In this document: positions 1-9,126 of the stretch, one piece after another
Layout of the letters: every line of letters starts with the position of its first letter
Position numbering within the stretch: the stretch's first letter is position 1
Assembly: GCA_017474455.1 (NCBI GenBank)
Contig: JAFVHP010000024.1
Location: 49,826-113,825, forward strand
DNA: 64,000 bases
DNA from: Lachnospiraceae bacterium
Lineage (GTDB): Bacteria; Bacillota; Clostridia; Lachnospirales; Lachnospiraceae
Direction of reading: 5' to 3'
Translations under genes and position numbers: made by a program
The notes under the pieces: generated by a model
Databases searched by the model: none
Seen by the model: only the letters and a program-made list of their open reading frames with translations
What the model was told of the DNA's origin: nothing

Positions 1-77
1 AATATGTTCCGATCCAGTCGATGGAGAAAAACGTGGAGATCCTGCTGGAGCTGGTAAAGATATTTGCGGAAGGATGA
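1..77 (+). CDS. C-terminal end of a gene cut by the window edge (possible peptidase)
   Basis: The first 77 bases are an open frame ending in TGA at 75-77; it begins outside the window. The visible tail is about 24 residues, with an amphipathic helix reading SMEKNVEILLELVKIFAEG. Such an end (conserved region, then a helix labelled E-x-x-V-x-L-L) resembles the last helix of M20/M42 metallopeptidases, which would fit the neighbouring peptidase and peptide transporter, but so short a tail cannot prove the family. It converges on the M17 gene, the two stop codons being directly adjacent. Confidence 0.35.
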   Translation, partial: YVPIQSMEKNVEILLELVKIFAEG

Positions 78-96
78 TCAGTCCTTCCGCTTTTTC
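67..96. terminator. bidirectional hairpin terminator over two stop codons
   Basis: CGGAAGGA (67-74) pairs perfectly with TCCTTCCG (82-89) around a 7-base loop, and CTTTTTC follows. The loop holds the stop codons of both convergent genes (75-77 plus strand, 78-80 minus strand). The T run serves the plus-strand gene best. Confidence 0.7.
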
Positions 97-1585
97 GCGT
101 ACCAGTACAGTGTCTGCACGCCGAAGCCCGTGGCGCCGGCAGGATGTCCGTCGTAAACGCGGCTGTTGAAAGGCATCCGGCCTGTATCGATGCTGATCAT
201 GGGCACGTCTTCGGCAAACGAGCAGAGGAACTGCGCGGCACCGATCCCGGGTGAGGACTGGGGCGCGTTCGTCACGTCCGCATAAGGCGATTTCAGCAGC
301 TCCTTGTACTCGGGAAATTCCGGCATGCAGGCATATAATTCTCCGGTAATGTCTGCCAGGGAGGAGATGCGGTCGTACAGCCAGTGATGTGTGGGCAGGG
401 CGGCGGCGCAGGTATCGCCGTAGAAGCTGCAGACACTGCCGGTCAGGCCGGCCATTTCTATGATCTCCGACGGATCTTCATTTCGGACCAGGTAAGTGAT
501 GGCGTCAGCCATGGTCAGCCGCCCTTCTGCATCCGTATTCTGAACATAGACGGTCTTTCCGTTCATGGACCTTAACACGTCGCCGTTCCTGTAAGCGGCA
601 GAATCCACCATATTCTCGCAGGCGGCCACGACAGCTGTGACATTGACCGGAAGCGGCTTCCCGCGATGGCGCACATGGCGCCGATCACGCCGGCACCGCC
701 GTTCATGTCCATATACATGGATTCCATTCCCGAAGTCTTGATATGATATCCACCGCTGTCGTAGGTGATCCCCTTACCGACAAAGCCGATCGTTTCCACG
801 GTGTCCGGTGCGCCTTTATAGCGCATGATGATGAAAGCCGGTTCCAGGGAACTGCCTCTGGCTACGGCAAGGAAGAGGCCCATGCCCAGTTCTTCGCAGC
901 GGGCCCTGTCCAGGATCTCGGTCTCAAATCCGTATTTTTCTCCCAGTTCAGATGACTTGCGCGCCATTTCCGCAGGGGTAAGGGAAGCGGCCTGGTCGTT
1001 GACCAGGTCCCTGGCGATGCAGACACTTTCCGCAAGGAGGCTGCCTTCTTTCAAAGCCTTTTCCGCCAGTATTCTCCGGATGTCTGCCCCGGCCAGACCC
1101 GGCAACGGCATGCCGGCGTAAACCTGTACATCCCGGTATTCCGCTTTTTTTGAGTAGTACTTGTCAAAAGAATATTCACAGAGAGGGAGCGTCGAAGCGA
1201 TGACATACAGCATGGTCTCCAGATCTTCTTCAGAGGCTTCTGTGAACACTTCCGAATGATCGAGATATATACTGCGCAGAGCCGTCTCTTTCATTATCGT
1301 CCCGGCACGGCCCGAAAGCTTACGGAACTGCGCTGCCGGGGACGGCGCGGACGGATCATCGTCAGTCCCTGCGGTCAGGACAGTTATAAAGCGCCCGTCT
1401 ACAGGCAGGCGGAACAGTTTGATCCTGCCGGCCTCAGCCGTATAGTCGTCGCTTCCAAAGACCGCGTCGTAGGCCGCCTGCAGCACGGTATCGCCGAAAC
1501 GGATCCGGCTGCCTGCCTTCAGGAACAGGAGGACTGCCGTACAGTTATCTGCTTCATTCCATCCGTTCGTCAGTAAAAATCTCAT
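78..1585 (-). pseudogene. M17 leucyl aminopeptidase family protein, broken by a one-base frameshift
   Basis: M17 aminopeptidases are cytosolic di-metal exopeptidases that release N-terminal residues from peptides. Read in two frames this locus gives one protein of about 502 residues, the family length. The N-terminal part (from 1585) carries GKGITYDSGG (metal-binding Lys and Asp) and MDMNGGA; the C-terminal part (ending at 78) carries NTDAEGRL with the last Asp/Glu ligands. The frames meet at a GGG run (CCC at 660-662 on the plus strand): restoring one G gives the continuous family-like segment AIAGKPLPVNVTA. All metal ligands survive, so this may be a recent pseudogene or a sequencing error. 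It lies downstream of the opp genes on the same strand, fitting degradation of imported peptides. Confidence 0.85.
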
Positions 1586-1628
1586 CGTTATTCTCCGTTC
1601 TGATAAATGATATAAATGGCCGCGGCTG

Positions 1629-2036
1629 TTACCGGAGGCTCATCAGGATGTAGTCCGGGACGGCGCTGACAAGAATGATCCCCGCTCCCACGGCGACCAG
1701 GGAAACTCTCCGGGAAAGGACTCTGAAGATGGGCAGCGCCCCGCGGGGAGTAAGGTCTGTATCGTCATTGTGTTTTTTGAAAAAGGGAAGGCTGAAAGTA
1801 TCTTCGGGGAGATTTCCGCCTTTTAAGAACTGCAGCGCGCCTGTTATGAGCACCAGCGCCCCGGCGATCATCAGAGCGCTCCTCATCAGGGACAGACCCT
1901 TAAGGATGCCGCCGGCAAGCGCGCCCAGGGTAAGGAAAACGACGCCGAGGACAAGGCCTGCGGCCAGCCCGACAAGCAGGGCCAGCAGGATATCGCGAAG
2001 ATACAGCAGGATCTTGTTATTGTGTGGCTTCTTCAT
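1629..2036 (-). CDS. small membrane protein of unknown function
   Basis: A 135-residue protein with no recognised family. The N-terminus is positive (MKKPHNNK), followed by two long hydrophobic segments at about residues 12-45 and 50-70, a polar stretch of about 35 residues (GGNLPEDTFS to RGAL), then a third hydrophobic segment at about 108-130. It sits 12 bases downstream of oppF and 43 bases upstream of the M17 gene, all on one strand, so it is probably cotranscribed with the peptide transporter. Nothing visible shows a transport or enzymatic motif. The gene call itself is likely, from length, codon pattern and operon position. Confidence 0.7.
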   Translation of the reverse strand: MKKPHNNKILLYLRDILLALLVGLAAGLVLGVVFLTLGALAGGILKGLSLMRSALMIAGALVLITGALQFLKGGNLPEDTFSLPFFKKHNDDTDLTPRGALPIFRVLSRRVSLVAVGAGIILVSAVPDYILMSLR

Positions 2037-2048
2037 TTCTCGCAGCAG

Positions 2049-3014
2049 TTATACCAGATGGCAGGCGGCAAAATGACCGGGCTCGATCTCCCGCAGGGCG
2101 GGCGTTTCAGTCCTGCATTTATCGCATGCCTTCGAACAGCGGCCGGCAAAGCGGCAGCCCGGCGGCGGATCGATGGGGCTGGTAACCTCGCCCTTCAGTT
2201 CGATCCTTGTCCTTGAGAGTTCGACATCCGGATCCGGGATCGGGATCGCGGAGAGCAGGGCCCGTGTATAGGGATGCACGGGATTCTCATAAAGTCTTGT
2301 CGATTCCGTGAGCTCGACAAGGGAGCCCAGATACATGACCGCGATGCGGTCCGAAATATGCTTGACCATGGCCAGGTCGTGGGCTATGAAGAGATAAGTG
2401 AGCCCGCGTTCCTTCTGCAGGCGGATCAGGAGGTTGACGATCTGGGCCTGGATGGAAACGTCGAGGGCAGATATCGGTTCGTCGCACATGATGAATTCGG
2501 GGTCCACGGCAAGGGCCCTGGCAATGCCGATACGCTGGCGCTGGCCGCCGGAGAACTCATGGGCGAAGCGGTTGGCGTGTTCCGTATTTAACCCGACCTG
2601 GTCCAGCAGTTCATAGACACGTTTTGTGCGGTCGTTCCTGCCGGAGGCCAGCCCGTGGATATCGATGCCTTCGGCTATGATGTCGGCAACGGTCATGCGG
2701 GGGTCGAGGGACGCGTAGGGATCCTGGTAGATGATCTGGGCCCGGCTGGTGAACTTCAGCCTTGCAGCCCGGTCCATGGCATGCACGTCTTCCCCGTCGA
2801 ACAGGGAGAGACCGCCGGTCTTCGGATATACGCCCATGGCGGTGCGCCCGCAGGTCGTTTTGCCGCAGCCGGATTCGCCGACCATGCCCAGTGTCTCGCC
2901 TTTGTAGATGGTGAAGGAGACGCCGTCCACGGCTTTGAGTGTGCCGCCCGCCGACTTAAAGTATTTTTTCAGATCACGGACCTCAAGAAGAGGCTGTCTG
3001 TCCTGTGTATTCAA
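2049..3014 (-). CDS. oppF: oligopeptide ABC importer, ATPase subunit OppF
   Basis: This is the second ATPase of a peptide importer, working on the cytoplasmic face as a heterodimer with OppD. Of 321 residues, Walker A is GESGCGKT near residue 47, the ABC signature is FSGGQRQR, and Walker B is FIMCDEPISALD. The C-terminal oligopeptide-transporter extension includes PPGCRFAGRC followed by further Cys (CSKACDKC), the Cys pattern common in Opp/Dpp ATPases. Its start overlaps the end of oppD by four bases (ATGA type), indicating translational coupling. Opp and Dpp subfamilies cannot be told apart from this alone, so substrate specificity (oligopeptide or dipeptide) is inferred. Confidence 0.93.
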   Translation of the reverse strand: MNTQDRQPLLEVRDLKKYFKSAGGTLKAVDGVSFTIYKGETLGMVGESGCGKTTCGRTAMGVYPKTGGLSLFDGEDVHAMDRAARLKFTSRAQIIYQDPYASLDPRMTVADIIAEGIDIHGLASGRNDRTKRVYELLDQVGLNTEHANRFAHEFSGGQRQRIGIARALAVDPEFIMCDEPISALDVSIQAQIVNLLIRLQKERGLTYLFIAHDLAMVKHISDRIAVMYLGSLVELTESTRLYENPVHPYTRALLSAIPIPDPDVELSRTRIELKGEVTSPIDPPPGCRFAGRCSKACDKCRTETPALREIEPGHFAACHLV

Positions 3015-4045
3015 TCTTTATTCTCCTGTTTTTTCAGGTTGTGCATAAATTCCGCGTCTGTCCGGGGCGCCCGTTCATCCTGCAGCCAGCAGCTGGCTTC
3101 ATGACCGTCGCCGAAATCCGTTACAGGCGGTTCTTCCTCGCGGCATACGGGCATACAGTAGCGGCACCTGGTGCAGAAGGGACAGCCCTTCGGCGGGTCG
3201 AGCAGGTCCGGCGGCGTGCCTTCGATCGTCATCAGTGACTGTTTGTTCTCAAGATCGAGCCTGGGTACGGCGTTCAGGAGCGACCAGGTATACGGATGGT
3301 GCGGATGGTAGAAGATGTCGGCGGAGTTGCCGCGTTCCACGATCTTCCCGGAATACATGACACAGATCCTTTTGACAATGCCGGCCACGACGCCCAGGTC
3401 GTGAGTGATCAGGATAATGGCGGCGCCGGTATCCTTCTGCAGCTCTTTCATCAGGTCCATGATCTGGGCCTGGATGGTGACGTCGAGCGCGGTCGTGGGT
3501 TCATCCGCGATCAGGAGCTTCGGCCCGCAGACCAGCGCCGTCGCGATCATCGCGCGCTGGCGCATGCCGCCCGAGAACTGGTGGGGATACTCCCTGACGC
3601 GGATCTCGGGATTCGGGATGCCGACCCGGCGCAGGATCTCGACCGCTTTCCCGGCGGCTTCCGCCCTGGATGCCTTGCCGTGGACCAGCAGCACTTCTTC
3701 GATCTGTTTGCCTACCCGCATGGTGGGATCCAGGCTGGTCAGGGCATCCTGGAAGATCATGGCACACTCGTTGCCGCGGTAATCCCGCCACTGTTTCTTA
3801 GTGTTCTGAGTCAGGTCTTTTCCTTCGAACCAGATGTGGGAGCCTTCCTTCACCTCGCCGGGATCCATGATCAGTCCCATGATGGATTTGGCCGTGACGG
3901 ACTTGCCGCAGCCGGATTCGCCGACGATGGCGACGGTCTCGCCGCGCTTTACGTCGAAGCTGACGCCGCGGACGGACTGCACTTCACCGGCATATGTGTG
4001 ATAGGAGACTCTCAGGTCTTCGACCTTTAAAAGCAGATCGTCCAT
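3011..4045 (-). CDS. oppD: oligopeptide ABC importer, ATPase subunit OppD
   Basis: A 344-residue peptide-importer ATPase partnering OppF. Walker A is GESGCGKS near residue 41, the signature FSGGMRQR and Walker B LLIADEPTTALD. The C-terminal tail carries a dense Cys cluster, GCPFCTRCRYCMPVC, matching the iron-sulfur-like C-terminal motif described for DppD-type ATPases; cluster binding here is inferred. The gene is 26 bases downstream of oppC and overlaps oppF by four bases. Length and domain order are normal for the family. Confidence 0.93.
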   Translation of the reverse strand: MDDLLLKVEDLRVSYHTYAGEVQSVRGVSFDVKRGETVAIVGESGCGKSVTAKSIMGLIMDPGEVKEGSHIWFEGKDLTQNTKKQWRDYRGNECAMIFQDALTSLDPTMRVGKQIEEVLLVHGKASRAEAAGKAVEILRRVGIPNPEIRVREYPHQFSGGMRQRAMIATALVCGPKLLIADEPTTALDVTIQAQIMDLMKELQKDTGAAIILITHDLGVVAGIVKRICVMYSGKIVERGNSADIFYHPHHPYTWSLLNAVPRLDLENKQSLMTIEGTPPDLLDPPKGCPFCTRCRYCMPVCREEEPPVTDFGDGHEASCWLQDERAPRTDAEFMHNLKKQENKD

Positions 4046-4071
4046 ACTGCCTGTATCCTTTCAGATAACGG

Positions 4072-5034
4072 TTATTTGCGGAGCCTGGGATCGAGCGCGT
4101 CGCGCAGGCCGTCGCCCAGGAGATTAAACGAAAGAACGATAAGGACCAGCACCAGCGCGGGGAAGAGGAGCTGGAGCGGGTAGAATTCCATGGAAGCCTG
4201 TCCGAGGGAGATCAGTACGCCCAGGGAAGTATTGGGGCTCTCGAGGCCGATCCCGAGAAAGCCCAGGGTGGATTCCTGGAAGATATAATTCGGCAGCGAG
4301 GTCGCTATGTTCAGGATCAGGATGCCGATCGTATTCGGTATGAGGTGCCGGGAGATGATCCTGCCGGGCGAGGCGCCCAGTGTCCTGGCGGCCATGATAT
4401 ACTCGGCATTTTTCAGCTGCAGCACGACGCCGCGGATGGCCCTGGCCGTATTGCACCAGGAGGTGACGCACAGGGCGATCAGGAGGCTGGGGATATTGTT
4501 GCCTAGGACCATCATGACCAGGATGACGACGAGCAGGTAAGGGAGGGAGCGCATGATCTCGATGATGCGCATCATGATGTCGTCGACCCAGCCGCCGAAG
4601 AACGCCATGATGCCGCCGTAGGCGCTTCCGACGACGATCTGGACCAGCGTACAGACCACGGCGATCAGGAGGGAGACCCTGGCGCCGTAGCAGACCCTGG
4701 CGAACAGGTCCCTGCCCAGAAGGTCCGTGCCGAACCAGTGCTCCGCGCTGGGGGGCTGGTTCTTGTTGACGGGATCCATGGCGATGTAGTCCTGGCCGCA
4801 GAGCACGGGCCCCAGAAGGGCCATCAGCACCATCAGGACAAGGACAGCGAGGGAGATCATGGCGACAGGATTCTTTTTCAGCCTCCGCCAGGCATCCTGC
4901 GCATAGGTTATGGTGGGGCGCGCGATGGCTTCCTTATCGGAATCCAGGCAGCCTTCTATGGTAAAGCGCGGATCAGCAGCCGCGGCGTTTGTATTTATAT
5001 TCATATCCGTATCCGGAGTTTTTATCTTTTCCAT
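4072..5034 (-). CDS. oppC: oligopeptide ABC importer, permease subunit OppC
   Basis: A 320-residue inner-membrane permease. After a polar N-terminal tail of about 50 residues there is a first membrane helix (MISLAVLVLMVLMALLG), then the OppC-type N-terminal motif (NKNQPPSAEHWFGTDLLGRD) and the BPD_transp_1 domain with the coupling-helix region RTLGASPGRIISRHLIPN. It ends in GDGLRDALDPRLRK, the typical OppC C-terminus. It pairs with OppB to form the transmembrane pore and lies five bases downstream of oppB. Confidence 0.93.
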   Translation of the reverse strand: MEKIKTPDTDMNINTNAAAADPRFTIEGCLDSDKEAIARPTITYAQDAWRRLKKNPVAMISLAVLVLMVLMALLGPVLCGQDYIAMDPVNKNQPPSAEHWFGTDLLGRDLFARVCYGARVSLLIAVVCTLVQIVVGSAYGGIMAFFGGWVDDIMMRIIEIMRSLPYLLVVILVMMVLGNNIPSLLIALCVTSWCNTARAIRGVVLQLKNAEYIMAARTLGASPGRIISRHLIPNTIGILILNIATSLPNYIFQESTLGFLGIGLESPNTSLGVLISLGQASMEFYPLQLLFPALVLVLIVLSFNLLGDGLRDALDPRLRK

Positions 5035-5039
5035 ACTGC

Positions 5040-5993
5040 TTATTTGTGCAGGCGGATCCGGGGATCCACGAGGGTATAGAGAATATCGACAAGAAAGACG
5101 ACCACTACATAAAGGGCGGCCATCAGGACCGTCTGCCCCAGGACGATGGAAAGGTCGCGGGACTGCACGGATTCAACATAATAACGGCCGAAACCGGGTA
5201 TCGAGATGATCTTTTCGATGAAGAACGAACCGGTCAGGGCGAAGGCGACGCTCATGGGGAGCGAAGTGATGATCGGGATAAAGCTGTTGCGGAGCACGTG
5301 CCGCCGGATGACCTGGGCTTCGGACAGGCCCTTCGCCCTTGCCGCCAGGACGTAATCCTGGCCCACGACGTCCAGCATGGATGTCTTTAAAAGGCGCGAA
5401 TAGGTGGCGATATAGGAGAAACAGCCGGTCAGCGTAGGCAGGACCGTGTACTTCCATCCGCCCAGCCACAGGTCTTTCCCCTTCGGCCAGCCGATGATGG
5501 GGAACAGATGCAGCCTCCCGGCTACATATTTCTGCAGCAGGAGGCCGAAGATCAGCGTGGGTACGGAGATCATGAGTACCGAGAAAAAGATGACGAGATA
5601 GTCTATCCAGGTGCCGCGGAACATCGCGGCCAGAACGCCCAGCAGGAGCCCGACGGTGATGCCGATGATGACTGTCTGGAGCCCGAGCCTTGCGGACGGG
5701 GCCAGCGTTTCCTTCAGCAGGCGGCTGATATCGTAGCCGGGCATGGTGACGGATTCGCCGAAATCTCCCTTCAGCATGCCTTTCATCGTAATGACGTACC
5801 GTTCGAGGACAGGCTTGTCCAGCCCGTATTTGAGATACAGGTTATTGCGTACGGATTCGGGCAGGCGGTCAGCCCTGGATTCCAGGGGATCGCCGGGAAC
5901 TGCGGCCAGGAGGAAAAACGTCGCGGTGGCTATGATGAACAGGGTGATGAACATCTCGACCAGCCGTTTCAGGATATACTTCAGCGTCTGCAT
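5040..5993 (-). CDS. oppB: oligopeptide ABC importer, permease subunit OppB
   Basis: A 317-residue inner-membrane permease. It has an N-terminal helix (RLVEMFITLFIIATATFFLL) and the OppB/DppB hallmark AVPGDPLE, then membrane helices and the coupling motif AARAKGLSEAQVIRRHVLRN. The end DILYTLVDPRIRLHK is typical. It forms the channel with OppC. A stem-loop lies between this gene and oppA upstream, consistent with oppA being expressed at a higher level than the rest of the operon. Confidence 0.93.
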   Translation of the reverse strand: MQTLKYILKRLVEMFITLFIIATATFFLLAAVPGDPLESRADRLPESVRNNLYLKYGLDKPVLERYVITMKGMLKGDFGESVTMPGYDISRLLKETLAPSARLGLQTVIIGITVGLLLGVLAAMFRGTWIDYLVIFFSVLMISVPTLIFGLLLQKYVAGRLHLFPIIGWPKGKDLWLGGWKYTVLPTLTGCFSYIATYSRLLKTSMLDVVGQDYVLAARAKGLSEAQVIRRHVLRNSFIPIITSLPMSVAFALTGSFFIEKIISIPGFGRYYVESVQSRDLSIVLGQTVLMAALYVVVVFLVDILYTLVDPRIRLHK

Positions 5994-6042
5994 GGATTTT
6001 GCCCGTCGCTCCTTTGCTTGGATTGATAGATGGATGCAAACA

Positions 6043-6072
6043 CAGAGCCTGCAGCATGTGCCGCAGGCTCTG
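6043..6072 (-). terminator. intercistronic stem-loop between oppA and oppB
   Basis: CAGAGCCTGC (6043-6052) pairs perfectly with GCAGGCTCTG (6063-6072) around a 10-base loop. The base run after it on the minus strand is only weakly T-rich (TGTTTG), so partial termination or protection of the oppA mRNA 3' end is more likely than full termination. Such stems after binding-protein genes are common in ABC importer operons. Confidence 0.7.
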
Positions 6073-6092
6073 CATGGTCATCTGTTAAAAGA

Positions 6093-7877
6093 TCATTCGA
6101 TCACGTAAGCGCGTGAGAAGTCAAGCCTCGGGCCGACGAAAGGACATTCGATACCCTTGACCTTGTTGCTGATGCAGATGATGGTATCTGTGTACATATA
6201 AGGGATAGCGGCAACTTCATCCAGGACGACCCACTTCTCGGCGGCCGCGAAGATCTCTTCACGGGCCTTGTCGTCAGTGGTCGTTGCCAGGTCAGCCGTG
6301 ATCTCATCGAATACGGCTGCCAGTTCCTGTGTCCATCCGGAATAACGGATAGAAGTGCCGTGGCTGCTCCACATCTCAAGGAACGCGATGGGATCGTTGT
6401 AGTCGCCGTTCCAGCCGGCCTGTCCGATATCATATTCGCCGGCGTTCCTGGCTTCGCGGAACAGGGAGCTGTCGCCCTTGACATCAACATTGACAGTGAT
6501 GCCGAACGTGGTCTCCCATACGTTCTTCCAGTAATCCTGCTGCTGCTTTTTGATGACAGAGTCGCCTGTGCAGAGATAGGTCAGAGTTACTTCGGAAAGA
6601 TCCCTTGTATCGCCGAGCTCTTCCATGCCTTCCTTGAAGAGGGCCTGAAGCTTTTCGGTATCCAGCGCGTACTCATCGAAAACGGGCTTTAAGGGTTCGG
6701 CCACGTCATCGCGGAAGTTCAGGCTGCCGCCCATAACGCCGTAAGGAACGAAACCGTAAGCCGGATTGTTGCGGTCAAAGATGACCTTTGTGAACTCTTC
6801 ACGGTTGCAGGCAAGCGAGAGGGCAAGACGGATCTTCTGGGATTCCATAAGGCCGGAAGTGGAGTTGCCCTGGCGGTTGAAGTAGAAATAAGTGACGTTC
6901 GGGAAGTATCCGTTGACGGTGGTGTAATCGCCCGCGATCGTGCCGTCGCGGTAAGGAGCCACATAGTCGCCTGAAGGCTGGAGTGCAGCCAGCTCATTGT
7001 TCTGGAACATGGTGTTCTGTGTGGAGACTTCCTCTATGTTGATGAGGGTGACCTCGGTAAGCTTTACGTTCTCAGCATCCCAGAAGCTCTCGTTCTTTGT
7101 CAGGACGACCTGGTTGTCCTTGATGAATTCGGACACGACGAAAGGTCCGCACCAGACATGGGTGGAAGGATCCGTGTCATACATGTCGCCGGCGGCTTCG
7201 ATCACGTCCAGACGGACGGGATCCATGTAAGTCGTGCTGATCATGGACATGAACTGGGGAGCCGCGCTCTTTAATGTGACCTGGAGGGTAGTGTCGTCAA
7301 GCGCTTCTACGGCAAGCGCGTCCATGGCCGCTTCGATGTCGGCATCGGTCGCTTCTTCGGCATCCATTGTGTAGAGTTCGGTCCCTCCGACGATATCGCC
7401 GATGAAGGAAGCGAAGTCAAAAGCGTTCCTGGGATCGCCGATCCTCTTCCAGGAATCGACAAAGTTCTGGGCAGTGACCTGTACGCCGTCACTCCAGTAA
7501 TACTCCCTCAGATGGAAGGTATAAACAGTTCCGTCATCGCTGATATCCCAGCTTTCGGCACCCGCGGGACGAAGGACGTCATTACCGTTCTCGTCGACTC
7601 CGGGACGGACGAGGCCTTCCAGGACCATGGACTGGAGCTGGATCTCCTGCTCGGAATAGTTCGCGTTGTTGTCGAAAGAATAGAAGTTGGTGGCTGTCCA
7701 GGGGATCTGGATCGTCTGGTCGGCAGCCAGGACTTCTTCACCGGAAGCCTCCGCAGCGGCTTCACCTGCTTCTGCTGCCGGGGCCTCGGCGGTTCCCGCA
7801 CCGGCGGCAGCGCAGCCGGCCAGCATGGAAACAGCAAGGACAGAGGACAGCAGGATCGTCATCAGTCTCTTTTTCAT
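6093..7877 (-). CDS. oppA: oligopeptide-binding lipoprotein OppA (SBP family 5)
   Basis: A 594-residue extracellular peptide-binding lipoprotein that feeds OppBCDF. The signal peptide has a lipobox LAGC with the lipidated Cys at residue 22, then an Ala/Glu-rich linker of about 30 residues. The SBP_bac_5 body follows, with family-like stretches such as VYTFHLREYYWSDGVQVTAQNFVDSW broken over residues about 115-140 and a C-terminal part around AIPYMYTDTIICIS. The RBS GGAGGAAA sits just upstream of ATG. It is the first gene of the operon and has its own promoter-like sequence inside the end of the upstream gene. Confidence 0.93.
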   Translation of the reverse strand: MKKRLMTILLSSVLAVSMLAGCAAAGAGTAEAPAAEAGEAAAEASGEEVLAADQTIQIPWTATNFYSFDNNANYSEQEIQLQSMVLEGLVRPGVDENGNDVLRPAGAESWDISDDGTVYTFHLREYYWSDGVQVTAQNFVDSWKRIGDPRNAFDFASFIGDIVGGTELYTMDAEEATDADIEAAMDALAVEALDDTTLQVTLKSAAPQFMSMISTTYMDPVRLDVIEAAGDMYDTDPSTHVWCGPFVVSEFIKDNQVVLTKNESFWDAENVKLTEVTLINIEEVSTQNTMFQNNELAALQPSGDYVAPYRDGTIAGDYTTVNGYFPNVTYFYFNRQGNSTSGLMESQKIRLALSLACNREEFTKVIFDRNNPAYGFVPYGVMGGSLNFRDDVAEPLKPVFDEYALDTEKLQALFKEGMEELGDTRDLSEVTLTYLCTGDSVIKKQQQDYWKNVWETTFGITVNVDVKGDSSLFREARNAGEYDIGQAGWNGDYNDPIAFLEMWSSHGTSIRYSGWTQELAAVFDEITADLATTTDDKAREEIFAAAEKWVVLDEVAAIPYMYTDTIICISNKVKGIECPFVGPRLDFSRAYVIE

Positions 7878-7916
7878 TACATTTCCTCCGTGAAATTTAG
7901 AGTGTTAACTGCATAT

Positions 7917-9126
7917 TTAAACATTATAACAGCTTCCCAGTGCATCCAACAGCTTTTTCACGTCAGCAGCGGTCGTAAAGGGAGAAACAGATATCCGGAT
8001 AAAGCCTTCTTTCCCCTGGCTGACGAATACTTTCCGTTCGGCAAGCGCTCTGGTCAGGGCAGCGCAGCCGCCTTCACAGCTGCCGGTACAAAGAAGCAGG
8101 CTGTGGCAGCGGTGAGCCGGATCCGTGCAGCCGGCGGTCTTTATCCCGAGCCGGTCCAGCCCGGCCAGGATCTCGTCACAGCATTCGCCGATATGCGCAG
8201 AGATCTCATCCATACCGATCGAGAGCAGGCGTTTCAGTCCGGATCTTAAAACATATATCCCTTCGAAGGGGAGCGTACCGGCTTCCAGCATCCGGGCATC
8301 TGTCCTGTCGATCGTAAGCTCGCACTTATCCCTGTCGAAACGGGAAGCCTCATTGGGGCCCGCAAAGACCGGGTGCAGAGCCGGCAGCAGCCTGTCGCTG
8401 CAGTAAACGAAACCCGCGCCTTCGGTGGCGAGAAGACCTTTATAGCAGCAGGTGCAAAGACCGTCGACGCCAAGGTCCTGCACGTCTACCGGAATGAAGC
8501 CCAGGGCCTGGATCGCGTCGGTGATCACGAAGATGCCGCGCCTGTGCGCTTCTTCGCAGAGATACTTTAAGTCGGTCCTGTAACCGCTGGAAGACTGCAC
8601 ATAGCTTAAGGCAATGACCTTTGTATCCTCATCCGCGGCGTTAAGGAGGTCTTCAGCCGTGACATACAGACCGTTTTCGGCTTTTACGACGCGGACCTCG
8701 AAGCCTTTTTCGCGAAGGTGCAGGCAGGGCAGCAGGACAGCGACATGTTCTATATCGCAGACGACGATGTTTTCGGGCTTTTGACCGTCCGGGCCCCGGC
8801 CCCGCCATTCAAGGGACTGGAGCAGCAGGTTCATGCCCTGCGTGGTATTCAGTGTGAAAGCGAGATTTTTAACGGAAGGCGCGTTCAGGAACGAGACGGC
8901 CAGTGACCTGGTCTCGTTTGATCACGTCGATCGTACGGCCCTTGCCGGAACCTCCGGCTTTAACAATGCCGGGATAGATGTCGGATTTGTCCCTGAAGTA
9001 TTCAGCGGCGGCCTCCTCCTGGAAGCGGGCCCCGCAGTTCTCATAGGCAATATCAAAAAAAGCATATTCGTTCGCGGCCGGGAACTGGCTGCGGAGTTCA
9101 CCGACCCATGGTCTTTCCTTAATCAT
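7917..9126 (-). pseudogene. class V aminotransferase / cysteine-desulfurase-like PLP enzyme with a one-base frameshift
   Basis: The two-frame reading gives about 402 residues of a fold-type I PLP enzyme of the class V aminotransferase group. The first part (from ATG 9126) covers the N-terminal arm; the second includes AFTLNTTQGMN (PLP phosphate region), VITDAIQALG (cofactor Asp) and CYKGLLATEGAG with the likely Schiff-base Lys. The frames join at about 8912-8920: removing one base near 8915 gives the smooth reading IKETRSLAVSFLNAP. The ATG lies inside the 3' end of the upstream cyclodeaminase-like gene (8-base overlap), so the two are coupled. The substrate is unknown: Cys/selenocysteine or another amino acid. 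Real pseudogene and sequencing error are both possible. Confidence 0.8.
7923..7951 (-). promoter_or_regulatory. candidate promoter for the opp operon
   Basis: On the minus strand TGTTGG (plus 7946-7951) and a perfect TATAAT (plus 7923-7928) are 17 bases apart. The -10 overlaps the last codons of the upstream aminotransferase gene (stop at 7919-7917), and the transcript would start about 40 bases before the oppA ATG. The -10 is strong and the -35 weak. Confidence 0.55.
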
